64,000 bases of DNA, from contig JAZQCM010000006.1 in assembly GCA_045546275.1 (NCBI GenBank), forward strand, positions 124,001 through 188,000. Direction: 5' to 3'. Below are positions 42,836 to 51,369 of this stretch, one piece after another (the first letter of the stretch is position 1; the number at the start of each line of letters is the position of its first letter). Below the pieces are notes generated by a model that was given only the letters and a program-made list of their open reading frames with translations, was not told the DNA's origin and did not search any database. Origin of the DNA: RGIG1927 sp045546275. GTDB lineage: Bacteria; Bacillota; Clostridia; UMGS1883. The translations under genes were made by a program, and so were the position numbers.

Positions 42836-43665
42836 ATTTCTTTATATACATCTTGTTTTCTTATTCCGCGCTCTTTTGCAACGAGCTTCATGGCTTCTTT
42901 TTCGTCAATGCCGTTTTTTATGTGCAAATCAAAATGCTCACGGATTGACATATCCTGCCATGCTTCTTTTTCTTCTTTTATAATATCATCTTCACTTTTA
43001 CCTTCAACTATCAAAACAAATTCGCCCTTGGGAAGTGTTTCGGCATAATAGCTCACTGCCTCTGAAAGTGTTAATCTGATATATTCCTCATGAATTTTCG
43101 TAAGCTCATGGCAAAGGGTAATTTTTCTGTCACCCCAGTATTTGAACATGTCGTTAAGAGTTGCCTGAAGCTTGTGAGGAGCCTCGTAAAAAATCATGGT
43201 TCGGGTTTCGTTTTTAAGCCTTTCAAAAAGCTCAATGCGGTTTTTCTTATTGGTTGAAATAAACCCTTCAAAAACAAATTTAATTGTGGAAAGTCCGCTG
43301 CCGATTAATGCATTCACTGCCGCAACAGGACCGGGAATAGGTACAACCTTAATGCCCGCTTCAATACAAAGCTTTACCAAATCCTCTCCCGGGTCACAAA
43401 TACCGGGGGTGCCTGCGTCGGAAACAAGGGCAATATTCACATTGTCCAAAAGCTTTTGCACAAGATAAGGCCCTTTTTCAACCTTATTGTGCTCGTAGTA
43501 GCTTGTAAGGGGTTTTTCAATGCCTAAGTGGTTCAATAATCCTAATGTTCTTCGGGTGTCCTCCGCCGCAATAAGGTCAACCTCGTTTAATGTGCGCACA
43601 CAGCGGTAGGTAATGTCTTCCAAATTGCCTATGGGCGTTGCACAAAGATATAATGTTCCGGGCAT
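42820..43665 (-). CDS. rsmI: 16S rRNA (cytidine-1402-2'-O)-methyltransferase
   Basis: 281 residues of the tetrapyrrole-methylase fold: LYLCATPIGNLEDITYR, AAEDTRRT and LVSDAGTPGICDPG are the RsmI signatures. It methylates the ribose of C1402 in the decoding centre using S-adenosylmethionine. It lies just downstream of the tRNA m6A methyltransferase gene on the same strand, forming a modification operon seen in many Firmicutes (yabB-rsmI). Confidence 0.96.
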   Translation of the reverse strand: MPGTLYLCATPIGNLEDITYRCVRTLNEVDLIAAEDTRRTLGLLNHLGIEKPLTSYYEHNKVEKGPYLVQKLLDNVNIALVSDAGTPGICDPGEDLVKLCIEAGIKVVPIPGPVAAVNALIGSGLSTIKFVFEGFISTNKKNRIELFERLKNETRTMIFYEAPHKLQATLNDMFKYWGDRKITLCHELTKIHEEYIRLTLSEAVSYYAETLPKGEFVLIVEGKSEDDIIKEEKEAWQDMSIREHFDLHIKNGIDEKEAMKLVAKERGIRKQDVYKEIKIAD

Positions 43666-43712
43666 AAAAATCAGTCCTTCCTGCCTGTCGCCAAGGGCGA
43701 CTGATGAGTGTT

Positions 43713-44447
43713 TTATAATAATTCATCCGTAATTTGCTGTATGTAATTGCCATTATCGTCGTACATATACACTGGCTTTGTTATTTTAAGCTGAACTTTT
43801 CCGTAAAGAGCGCCTTCAATAAGAATAAGGTTCGGGGCACTTTTTGAGTTCGGGTGTACCATTGAAAGCCTTTTCGGCTCAATGGAATATTTTCTGAAGG
43901 TTGTTATAACATCACACAGGCGGTCTGCACGGTGCACCATGAAAAGCTTGCCGTGCTGCTTCAGAACACCGGCGGAAATTCGCACAACGTCGTCAAGTGT
44001 GCAGAAAAACTCATGCCTTGCCGCCTTTAAATAGTCATTAGGATTAACAAGACCATCGCCTACAGGCATATAGGGGGGATTGCAGGTCACTGCGTCAAAC
44101 TGTCGCTTGCCGTAAATTTCAACACAGTTTTTTAAGTCGCAGTTTTTAACATTAATAACCTGGGACAGGTTATTCAAATCCATTGTTCTTTGTGCCATAT
44201 CGGCAACCTCGGGCATAATTTCAACTGCATCTATGCGGGAAAGACGGTTGAGTGCCCAACACAAAACAGGAATAATCCCTGTGCCTGTGCACAAATCAAG
44301 CACTCTGTCACCCTTTTTAAAGGTTGCAAATTTGCTTAAAAGCACAGCATCACTGCCAAAGCAAAAGCCGTCCTTGGTTTGTATTATTTTATAATCCTTT
44401 ATGCCTAAATCTTCAATTTTTTCATTATCGCGAGTAAAAGTGTTCAT
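43713..44447 (-). CDS. tRNA1(Val) (adenine-37-N6)-methyltransferase-like (YabB/TrmN6)
   Basis: 244 residues of a class I methyltransferase: VLDLCTGTGIIPVLC (AdoMet loop), VEIMPEVADMA (acidic residue for ribose) and TCNPPYMPVG (NPPY catalytic motif of N6-adenine enzymes). It matches TrmN6/YfiC, known as YabB in Bacillus. It precedes rsmI by 47 nt. Confidence 0.9.
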   Translation of the reverse strand: MNTFTRDNEKIEDLGIKDYKIIQTKDGFCFGSDAVLLSKFATFKKGDRVLDLCTGTGIIPVLCWALNRLSRIDAVEIMPEVADMAQRTMDLNNLSQVINVKNCDLKNCVEIYGKRQFDAVTCNPPYMPVGDGLVNPNDYLKAARHEFFCTLDDVVRISAGVLKQHGKLFMVHRADRLCDVITTFRKYSIEPKRLSMVHPNSKSAPNLILIEGALYGKVQLKITKPVYMYDDNGNYIQQITDELL

Positions 44448-44465
44448 AATTATTTACCTATACTA

Positions 44466-44495
44466 AAAACGCCAAGGAAAAGTCCTCGGCGTTTT
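44466..44495 (-). terminator. Ferredoxin gene terminator
   Basis: Thirteen-bp arms with one mismatch (44466-44478, 44483-44495), followed by Ts on the minus strand. Confidence 0.8.
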
Positions 44496-44509
44496 AGTTA
44501 TTTGTGTGA

Positions 44510-44680
44510 TTATTCCTCAACGGGAGCGCCTACAGGACAAGTACCTGCACAGCTACCGCAGCTGATGCATTCGTCAGCGTTGATAACGTACTTGCCATCG
44601 CCTTCTGTGATACATTCAACAGGACAAGCGGAAGCACATGCGCCACAGCTGATGCAATCGTCATTGATAATGTATGCCAT
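44510..44680 (-). CDS. 2[4Fe-4S] ferredoxin (clostridial type)
   Basis: 56 residues read directly from the minus strand. Two clusters of CxxCxxCxxxCP are visible: CISCGACASACP and, after about 18 residues, CISCGSCAGTCP, with an extra cysteine after the first. This is the size and layout of clostridial ferredoxins, low-potential electron carriers for anaerobic metabolism. GAGGTG precedes the ATG, and the gene has its own terminator. It could serve the molybdoenzyme or other redox enzymes; nothing adjacent identifies a partner. Confidence 0.96.
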   Translation of the reverse strand: MAYIINDDCISCGACASACPVECITEGDGKYVINADECISCGSCAGTCPVGAPVEE

Positions 44681-44759
44681 AGTAGCACCTCTTTCTTAAT
44701 TTTATACCCTTATTGTAACATAAAATTGAGAAATTTCAATACCTTTTTCTAAAATAACA

Positions 44760-44788
44760 TTGTTTTTTAAAGGTGAAAAATGTATAAT
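44760..44788 (+). promoter_or_regulatory. dusB promoter
   Basis: TTGTTT (44760-44765), 17-nt spacer, TATAAT (44783-44788). Confidence 0.78.
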
Positions 44789-44818
44789 TAGACAAAAGAG
44801 AAAGGACGGAACACGTTT

Positions 44819-45766
44819 ATGAGCTTTAGTTTTGGAAATATTCAACTTGAAAACAACATATTTCTTGCGCCCATGGCAGGTGTTACCGACCTAGCATTCC
44901 GCACTATTTGCCACAAGCACGGTTGCGCTTTGTCCTACACCGAGATGGTTAGTGCAAAGGCTCTTTGCCACAACAGCCAGAAAACCGAAGACATGCTGGA
45001 AACCATGTCTTTTCCCTCGGCTGTGCAGGTTTTCGGCCACGACCCTGAAGTTTTGGGTAAGGTTTCCCAAAAGGTTTCGGAAAAGGGCTTATTTGTGGAC
45101 ATAAACATGGGATGCCCTGCGCCTAAAATTGTAAATAACGGTGATGGCAGTGCATTAATGAAAAACCTACCCCTTGCAAGAAGCGTTGTTCAAAGTGTTG
45201 TGAAAAATTCAAAAAAGCCCGTCAGCGTAAAAATGAGGCTTGGCTGGGACGATGACAATAAAAATGTTATTGACCTTGCCCGTATTTGCGAGGAGGAGGG
45301 GGCATTTGCAATATGTGTTCACGGACGAACACGCGAGCAGTTTTATTCAGGAACTGCTGACTGGGAAATGATTGCCCGTGTAAAGGAAGCGGTTAATATA
45401 CCTGTTGTGGGTAACGGCGATATTTTCACAGCCTGGGATGCCAAAAAAATGATTGACCAGACAAAGGTTGATGCTGTTATGATTGGTCGTGGCGCTCAGG
45501 GTAACCCCTGGATTTTCAAAGAGGCTGCCGCAATTTTAAAAGGTGAAGAAATAAAGCTTGTAACAAAGGAAGAGAGAATAAAAGAGGCTATTGAACACAT
45601 TGAGCTTTTGTGCAGCATAAAGGGCGAATACGTGGGCATAAGAGAAGCGAGAAAACACGCCGCATGGTATATAAAGGGCATTGAAGGTGCGGCGCAAACA
45701 AGAGAAAAGATAAATCGTACCGAAAGCCTTGAAGAAATGAAAATGGTCCTTATTTCCTTAATCTAA
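44819..45766 (+). CDS. dusB: tRNA-dihydrouridine synthase
   Basis: 315 residues of the flavin-dependent Dus fold: LAPMAGVTDLAFR, the active cysteine in NMGCPAPKIVNNGDGSAL, ICVHGRTREQFYSG and VVGNGDI with MIGRGAQGNPWIF for FMN phosphate. It reduces uridine in the tRNA D-loop. The DusB branch is the usual one in Firmicutes. AAAGGA lies upstream. Confidence 0.94.
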   Translation: MSFSFGNIQLENNIFLAPMAGVTDLAFRTICHKHGCALSYTEMVSAKALCHNSQKTEDMLETMSFPSAVQVFGHDPEVLGKVSQKVSEKGLFVDINMGCPAPKIVNNGDGSALMKNLPLARSVVQSVVKNSKKPVSVKMRLGWDDDNKNVIDLARICEEEGAFAICVHGRTREQFYSGTADWEMIARVKEAVNIPVVGNGDIFTAWDAKKMIDQTKVDAVMIGRGAQGNPWIFKEAAAILKGEEIKLVTKEERIKEAIEHIELLCSIKGEYVGIREARKHAAWYIKGIEGAAQTREKINRTESLEEMKMVLISLI

Positions 45767-45780
45767 AAAACATTTGGTTG

Positions 45781-45809
45781 TTGACTCAAATGAAAAATAT
45801 TGATATAAT
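45781..45809 (+). promoter_or_regulatory. guaB promoter
   Basis: TTGACT (45781-45786), 17-nt spacer, TATAAT (45804-45809) with a TG extension. Confidence 0.85.
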
Positions 45810-45854
45810 ATAAGGTAACAATAATATAAATTTTTTAAGAAAGGGTGTACAGAT

Positions 45855-47312
45855 ATGGACAAGATTCTCTATGAAGGCCTTACCTTTGATGACGTGCTCT
45901 TAATTCCTCAGAAGAGTGACGTGTACCAGGTGGGCATTGACCTTACTACACGACTTACAAACAAGATCAAGCTTAATATTCCCCTTATGAGTTCTGCGAT
46001 GGACACAGTTACGGAATCAGCTCTTGCAATCGCTATTGCCCGTGAAGGCGGCATTGGTATTATTCATAAGAATATGACTATTGAAGCACAAGCAAATGAA
46101 GTGGATAAAGTAAAGAGAAGTGAAAACGGAGTTATTGTAAACCCCTTCTCTCTTTCTGCAACACACACACTTTCCGATGCTGATGCTCTTATGGGCAAGT
46201 ACAAAATTTCAGGTGTGCCGATTACTGACGAAAAGGGCAAGCTTGTAGGCATTCTCACAAACCGTGACTTAAGGTTTGAAACTGACTTTAACCGTCCTAT
46301 CGGCGAGGTTATGACAAAGGAAAACCTTATTACTGCACCCGAAGGTACAACACTGGAGGAAGCACAGGAAATTCTTCGTCATCATAAGATTGAAAAGCTT
46401 CCCATTGTTGACGACAACTACATTCTTAAGGGTCTTATCACCATCAAGGATATTGAAAAGGCTATTCAGTACCCCAATTCTGCCCGTGACGAAAGAGGCA
46501 GACTTCTTGCAGGTGCAGCGGTTGGTATTACAAACGATGTGCTTGACCGTGTACAGGCATTGGTTGATTCTTCTGTTGACGTGGTTGTGCTCGACTCAGC
46601 TCATGGTCACAGCAAGAACATTATGACATGTATTGACAAAATCAAGAATAAATTCCCCGAATTACAGCTTATTGCAGGTAACATTGCAACCTACGGCGGA
46701 GCAGAAGACCTTATTAAGGCTGGTGCCGACGCTGTTAAGGTTGGTATCGGACCCGGAAGTATCTGTACAACACGAGTTGTTGCAGGTATTGGTGTTCCTC
46801 AGCTTACTGCTGTTATGCAGGCGGCTGAAGCTGCTGCAAAGTACAACATTCCCATTATCGCCGACGGCGGTATCAAGTACTCAGGTGATTTGCCCAAGGC
46901 TATTGCCGCAGGTGCTGATGTTATCATGATGGGTTCACTCTTTGCAGGCTGTGACGAATCTCCCGGGGATACAGAAATTTACCAGGGCAGAAAGTTCAAG
47001 GTTTACCGTGGCATGGGCTCTATTGCAGCTATGGAACAGGGTAGTAAGGACCGTTACTTCCAGTCCGGCTCAAAGAAGCTTGTTCCCGAAGGTGTTGAAG
47101 GTAGAGTTCCTTATAAGGGTCCCTTGTCCGAAACAATTTTCCAGCTTCTTGGCGGATTGAGAGCAGGTATGGGTTATTGCGGAAGTGCTTCCATTGAAGA
47201 ATTGAAGCAGAAGGGTCAGTTTGTTAAGATTTCTTCTGCAGGTCTTCGTGAAAGCCATCCCCATGATATTTCTATCACTAAGGAAGCGCCTAACTACACT
47301 ACAAATATATAA
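45855..47312 (+). CDS. guaB: IMP dehydrogenase
   Basis: 485 residues: a split TIM barrel with two CBS domains inserted at about 95-210, the catalytic cysteine loop GPGSICTTRVVAG near residue 302, GGIKYSGDLPKAIAAGA for substrate phosphate, and the C-terminal flap region GVEGRVPYKG. It makes XMP from IMP, the committed step to GMP. AAGAAAGGGTG precedes the ATG. Confidence 0.98.
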   Translation: MDKILYEGLTFDDVLLIPQKSDVYQVGIDLTTRLTNKIKLNIPLMSSAMDTVTESALAIAIAREGGIGIIHKNMTIEAQANEVDKVKRSENGVIVNPFSLSATHTLSDADALMGKYKISGVPITDEKGKLVGILTNRDLRFETDFNRPIGEVMTKENLITAPEGTTLEEAQEILRHHKIEKLPIVDDNYILKGLITIKDIEKAIQYPNSARDERGRLLAGAAVGITNDVLDRVQALVDSSVDVVVLDSAHGHSKNIMTCIDKIKNKFPELQLIAGNIATYGGAEDLIKAGADAVKVGIGPGSICTTRVVAGIGVPQLTAVMQAAEAAAKYNIPIIADGGIKYSGDLPKAIAAGADVIMMGSLFAGCDESPGDTEIYQGRKFKVYRGMGSIAAMEQGSKDRYFQSGSKKLVPEGVEGRVPYKGPLSETIFQLLGGLRAGMGYCGSASIEELKQKGQFVKISSAGLRESHPHDISITKEAPNYTTNI

Positions 47313-47335
47313 TTAACTGAAAGGTAGGATGACAA

Positions 47336-47980
47336 ATGGATAAGGAATTAGTAATCACCAGATTAACAGATGCAGGCGTTGTTGCGGTTGTAAGAGCAGA
47401 AAACGGCGAAAAGGCAAAGAGAATTGCCGATGCATGTATGGAAGGCGGTGTACCCGCAATTGAGCTTACATTCACAGTTCCCATGGCTCATCACGTAATT
47501 GAAGACTTGGCTAAGGAATATTCCGACGGCAGTATGATTTTAGGCGCAGGTACAGTGCTTGACAGTGAAACTGCAAGAATTGCAATTCTTTCCGGTGCAC
47601 AGTACATTGTAAGTCCCTGCTTTGACTTGGAAACAGTTAAGCTTTGTAACCGTTACCGCATCCCCTGCATGCCCGGTGCAATGACAATTAAAGAAGTTGT
47701 TACTGCAATGGAAGCAGGTGCTGACATTGTTAAGGTATTCCCCGGCGAAGCTTTTGGTCCTAAGATTTTAAAGGCTATCAAAGGTCCCCTTCCTCAGGCT
47801 AAGATGATGCCCACAGGTGGTGTTGACGTTAGTAACGTTGGCGAATGGATTAAGGCAGGCGCTTGTGCAGTTGGTGCAGGCGGTGCTTTAACAGGTGGCG
47901 CAGCTACAGGCGACTACAAGGCAATCACAGAAAAGGCAAAGGCTTTCGTCCAGGCAGTAAAGGAAGCAAGAGGTTTATAA
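47336..47980 (+). CDS. eda: KDPG/KHG aldolase
   Basis: 214 residues of a class I aldolase: AIELTFTVP with the catalytic glutamate, SPCFD, the Schiff-base lysine in DIVKVFPGEAFGP and the MPTGGVD phosphate loop. It cleaves 2-keto-3-deoxy-6-phosphogluconate to pyruvate and glyceraldehyde-3-phosphate, completing the pathway begun by kduI, kduD and kdgK 15 kb upstream. It follows guaB by 23 nt with GAAAGGTAGG and no terminator between, so it may be read from the guaB promoter, separately from the uronate operon. Confidence 0.94.
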   Translation: MDKELVITRLTDAGVVAVVRAENGEKAKRIADACMEGGVPAIELTFTVPMAHHVIEDLAKEYSDGSMILGAGTVLDSETARIAILSGAQYIVSPCFDLETVKLCNRYRIPCMPGAMTIKEVVTAMEAGADIVKVFPGEAFGPKILKAIKGPLPQAKMMPTGGVDVSNVGEWIKAGACAVGAGGALTGGAATGDYKAITEKAKAFVQAVKEARGL

Positions 47981-47987
47981 TTACAAT

Positions 47988-48016
47988 AAAAAGCCCGCAA
48001 AAAAGGCGGGCTTTTT
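47988..48016 (+). terminator. eda terminator
   Basis: Eleven-bp GC-rich stem (47988-47998, 48006-48016) followed by Ts. Confidence 0.92.
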
Positions 48017-48035
48017 TGGATGAAGGAGAAAATTT

Positions 48036-48848
48036 ATGAATTTTGAACATCTTTTCCAAAATCTTACCACAGTAGGCGTTTCTTTAGGCGGTAAGATTAT
48101 TGCAGCACTTTTAGTGCTTTTTATCGGTCTTAAAATAACAAAGTTTATTGTAAGGCTTGTTACAAAATCAAAGGTTTTTCATGCAATTGATGCTACAGCC
48201 CAAACCTTTTTAAAAAGTGTTATCACAATTGCACTTAAGGCAATTGTGTTCATAACAGCTATCGGCGTGTTGGGAGTGCCCCTTACAAGCGTTGTAACCG
48301 TTGTTGCATCCTGCGGTGTGGCGGTTGGTCTTGCACTTCAGGGTGGTTTAAGTAACCTTGCAGGCGGTATTATCATTATTATTCTTAAGCCCTTTAAGGT
48401 TGGAGACTACATAATTGAAGGCGGCATTGAAGGCAGCGTTGAAGCAATCGGCATTTTCTACACAACACTTTTAACTCCCGACAACAAAAGGGTTATTATC
48501 CCCAATGGCTCACTTATGAACTCCACCGTTACTGCTGTAAACCAGCTTGACACAAGACGTGTTGACTTCAAGTTCTCTGTTGCATATTCTGTTGACATTG
48601 ACAAGGCAAGAAAGGTTATAGCTTATGTAATTGAGAATACAGAAAAGGTTCTTAAGGATAAAAGCGTTGACATTTTTGTGTCAAACCACGGCGAAAGCAG
48701 TATTGACCTTTCGGTAAGAGTCTGGTCAAAAACAGAAGATTACTGGACTGTATATTTTGAAATTAACGAAAACGTTAAAAAGGCTTTTGACAAAACAGGC
48801 ATTGAAATTCCCTTCCCCCAGCTTGATGTACATGTTAAAAACAACTAA
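48036..48848 (+). CDS. MscS-family mechanosensitive ion channel
   Basis: 270 residues: three N-terminal transmembrane helices (about 15-35, 62-82, 88-115), the pore helix GVAVGLALQGGLSNLAGG with its glycine/alanine packing pattern, and the C-terminal beta and alpha-beta vestibule domains. It opens under membrane tension to release solutes. AAGGAG precedes the ATG, 20 nt after the eda terminator, so read-through is likely or a promoter overlaps the terminator. Confidence 0.95.
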   Translation: MNFEHLFQNLTTVGVSLGGKIIAALLVLFIGLKITKFIVRLVTKSKVFHAIDATAQTFLKSVITIALKAIVFITAIGVLGVPLTSVVTVVASCGVAVGLALQGGLSNLAGGIIIIILKPFKVGDYIIEGGIEGSVEAIGIFYTTLLTPDNKRVIIPNGSLMNSTVTAVNQLDTRRVDFKFSVAYSVDIDKARKVIAYVIENTEKVLKDKSVDIFVSNHGESSIDLSVRVWSKTEDYWTVYFEINENVKKAFDKTGIEIPFPQLDVHVKNN

Positions 48849-48852
48849 ATTT

Positions 48853-48878
48853 AAAAGGTGCGAATTTTCGCACCTTTT
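48853..48878. terminator. Bidirectional terminator between mscS and the L,D-transpeptidase
   Basis: Twelve-bp stem (48853-48864, 48867-48878), followed by Ts on the plus strand and preceded by As. Confidence 0.9.
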
Positions 48879-48879
48879 T

Positions 48880-49554
48880 TTACGGCAAAATTCTTACCAC
48901 TGTTCCTGTGTTTGTAATGTCGAAAAGCTCTTCTATGTCGTTATTGAACATTCGTATGCAGCCATTGGAAGCGGCTGTGCCGATTGACTCGGGAGCGTTT
49001 GTGCCGTGGATGCCGTAGCCCTTTTTACTAAGGCCTAACCATCTTGTGCCGTAGGGACCACCGGGGTCAAGCTGTTTGTTAATAATTGTAAAGGTGCCCT
49101 GAGGCGTGGGGGTTGAGGGTTTGCCAATGGCAACGGGGTACTCCTTAACAATAACTCCGTCACGGTAAACTGACAGGGTTTTAGCCCCTAAATTAATGCG
49201 AAATTCCAATTTAACAGGGTTTTCGGGAATGCACAAAACCTGACCTACAAAAAGGTTTTCTGAAACAAGGGGGTTTGCACGGAAAATATCCTCAACGGTT
49301 AATTCAAAGGCTTTGGCAATTGTGTAAATGCTGTCACCCTTTCGTACAACATAGTAGTTTCCGCTTTCGCACTTTGTTTCAGGGCGCGACACTCTGCCTA
49401 AGCATATTACTTGCCCTACCCTTAAATTTTCGGGGTCTATAAAGGGATTTAATAAAAGTATATCCGAAAGGGGAATGTTGTATCGGAGTGAAATTAAGCT
49501 TAAAGTATCGCCATTTTTTATTTCGTAGGGTGATGTGCCGATGGGACAACTCAT
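48880..49554 (-). CDS. LysM-LysM-L,D-transpeptidase (YkuD family)
   Basis: 224 residues: LysM repeats at about 8-51 and 66-109, then a YkuD domain with the catalytic motif HxxxN at His183 (GIHGTN) and SNGCIRM with nucleophile Cys199. YkuD enzymes form 3-3 peptidoglycan cross-links or attach proteins to stem peptides. There is no signal peptide, as in Bacillus YkuD, a mother-cell or spore-associated enzyme, so a role in the spore envelope is plausible. It overlaps the upstream paralogue by ATGA. Confidence 0.93.
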   Translation of the reverse strand: MSCPIGTSPYEIKNGDTLSLISLRYNIPLSDILLLNPFIDPENLRVGQVICLGRVSRPETKCESGNYYVVRKGDSIYTIAKAFELTVEDIFRANPLVSENLFVGQVLCIPENPVKLEFRINLGAKTLSVYRDGVIVKEYPVAIGKPSTPTPQGTFTIINKQLDPGGPYGTRWLGLSKKGYGIHGTNAPESIGTAASNGCIRMFNNDIEELFDITNTGTVVRILP

Positions 49555-50246
49555 TTATTATCAACCTCCAGTATTGTGCCAACAGGGCAATTGTTGAAAA
49601 TTTCGAGCATGGAGAAATTGTCGGTTTCAATAAAAAGCCCCTGTGCATCATTCATTTTGTTTTCTCCTCGTATGCCAAAGGGGAAGGGCGAAAAAAGAAG
49701 CTCCTTTGCACCCTCTACGCTTCCTGCTTCTAACCTTTTTTGTGTCATTACAAGGCTTCCCGGCACAAGGTTTGTGTTACTGTTAAGCTTTGTTTTATAG
49801 GTTTTGGAATTCCCTGTGCTTTTATTGGTTAAGGTAAGGCTTGTGCCCATGCTGTTTACCTTAAGGCAAACAGGGGACGGTGCAACGGGAATACAAAGAA
49901 TAATTCCCGTGTATATGTTTTCGGGCAGTACCCCCATGTTGGCGTTTATAATATCCTCTGTGTCAACACCGAATTTTTTTGCTATTGAGAAAAAGGTGTC
50001 ATCTTCTTGTGCAATGTAGTAATTGGTAGTACGGCACATGGGATAGGTATTATCGGGAAGAGGCATGCAAATTGTTTGCCCCGGATTTAAATTGTAGGGG
50101 TTAAGGTTTACGTTTAAGGATAAAATATCATTGACAGTTGTCCGGTAGGAAAGGGAAATATTGTAAAGAGTGTCCCCCTCGCGGACAATGTAGGGAAGAG
50201 CGCCCACAGGGCACTCTTTTTTTCTTGGACAAGGCATAGTTATCAT
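49551..50246 (-). CDS. LysM-LysM protein with degenerate L,D-transpeptidase domain
   Basis: 231 residues: LysM repeats at about 19-61 and 76-119, then about 105 residues that align with the YkuD domain of the next gene. SVEGAKELLFSPFPFGIRGENK matches GGPYGTRWLGLSKKGYGIHGTN, and IFNNCPVGTILEV matches DITNTGTVVRI. The catalytic His is replaced by Arg192 and the SxGC nucleophile segment is absent, so it should be inactive. A scaffold or regulator for the coupled active enzyme is the natural inference. ATGs at 50246 and 50237 are both possible. Confidence 0.8.
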   Translation of the reverse strand: MITMPCPRKKECPVGALPYIVREGDTLYNISLSYRTTVNDILSLNVNLNPYNLNPGQTICMPLPDNTYPMCRTTNYYIAQEDDTFFSIAKKFGVDTEDIINANMGVLPENIYTGIILCIPVAPSPVCLKVNSMGTSLTLTNKSTGNSKTYKTKLNSNTNLVPGSLVMTQKRLEAGSVEGAKELLFSPFPFGIRGENKMNDAQGLFIETDNFSMLEIFNNCPVGTILEVDNK

Positions 50247-50276
50247 TTCCTTTCCCTACAATATATGAAAAAGACG

Positions 50277-50305
50277 TTGTTTTGTTGTTAATTTTATGGT
50301 ATAAT
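50277..50305 (+). promoter_or_regulatory. Secreted orphan promoter
   Basis: TTGTTT (50277-50282), 17-nt spacer, TATAAT (50300-50305) with a TG extension. Confidence 0.78.
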
Positions 50306-50336
50306 CATTATATAACATTTTAAAGGAGTGATTTCT

Positions 50337-51326
50337 ATGAAGCGTAGTATGAATAACTTCAAAAACTGTATTTTACCTTTTGCATTAGTTTTTGTGATGC
50401 TTTTTTCATTTTTTATGCAAGTTATGCCATTAAAGGTGTCAGCAGCAACTTTAAGCTATGAAACATTTGATGAGATAAAAGAAGATTTGAATGTATTCAA
50501 GACAATCAGAGACGGAAAAATTAGTGTGGTTGAGAAAAAAGATAAATATTATTATCAGTTTAAAAGATCTGGGTATGATACCATACATATTAATGCGAAA
50601 GCGTTTTGCACTCCGACTAAAAATGCTTATTTAGCGGAGGATAATAAGGTGCTTACAAAATGGGTGAACGCAGGCGTTAACGAAGATCGGATATGCTATT
50701 TTACTAGAGTTACTAAGAATGATACAGGTGGCGGTTATGGTATAATATTCTGCAGATTTTTACTTGAAGCTCAAGGTAGAAGAGAAAGTGAAATCGTTTT
50801 GAAATGTAAATTAACACACGCTGTTGCATTTCTTCACAGAAGTGAAGTCTATATGAATCCGATTCAGTTGAAGAGATTTACTGGAAATGGGTTGTTTGAT
50901 ATTACACCGGTTATAACTGTGGAAATTACCGATCCGGGAGATAATGATGTTTGTTTGTCTAATTATGATATTTGTGGAACAGGAAATGCATCAACTAACG
51001 AAAACCTTAATTCATATGTAAAAATAGGAAAAGCTGTGTGGAATACAGTGAAATCTAAGGACGTTATAAGTGCAATGTTTGCATTAACGGAGCTTGTGGG
51101 TACTTCAAAAACTACATTTACAAAGAACTCCAAACAATACAACTCTGGTGAAATGCTTATGTTAAGTAAAGGCAAAACACGTGTTCTTAAAGCGCAATAT
51201 ACATCGCCGATAAAATTAACAAAAACAGGAGACTGGGTACAGATAAAGACATATTTTGATAAATCTAGAGTAAGTCAAAAGAAATCGGGACAAGATGCAA
51301 TGCTAAAGGTGTCATTTTCTTTTTAA
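50337..51326 (+). CDS. Secreted protein of unknown function
   Basis: 329 residues with a clear signal peptide (basic start, hydrophobic core about 12-30, cut near KVSAA). The mature part is rich in lysine, threonine and aromatic residues and appears mostly beta, with no membrane helix, LPXTG or repeat. I do not recognise it. Codon use is unlike its neighbours, with more AGA, AAA, TTA and other A/T-ending codons, suggesting recent acquisition. It has its own promoter and terminator, and AAAGGAG precedes the ATG at 50337. Confidence 0.75.
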   Translation: MKRSMNNFKNCILPFALVFVMLFSFFMQVMPLKVSAATLSYETFDEIKEDLNVFKTIRDGKISVVEKKDKYYYQFKRSGYDTIHINAKAFCTPTKNAYLAEDNKVLTKWVNAGVNEDRICYFTRVTKNDTGGGYGIIFCRFLLEAQGRRESEIVLKCKLTHAVAFLHRSEVYMNPIQLKRFTGNGLFDITPVITVEITDPGDNDVCLSNYDICGTGNASTNENLNSYVKIGKAVWNTVKSKDVISAMFALTELVGTSKTTFTKNSKQYNSGEMLMLSKGKTRVLKAQYTSPIKLTKTGDWVQIKTYFDKSRVSQKKSGQDAMLKVSFSF

Positions 51327-51337
51327 ATTAACTAACT

Positions 51338-51369
51338 AAAAAAGGTTGTTGCTTTGCAACAACCTTTTT
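51338..51369. terminator. Bidirectional terminator between the secreted orphan and ribF
   Basis: Stem of about 14 bp (51339-51352, 51356-51369) with a TTT loop and A/T runs on both sides; the ribF stop codon lies at its right edge. Confidence 0.92.
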
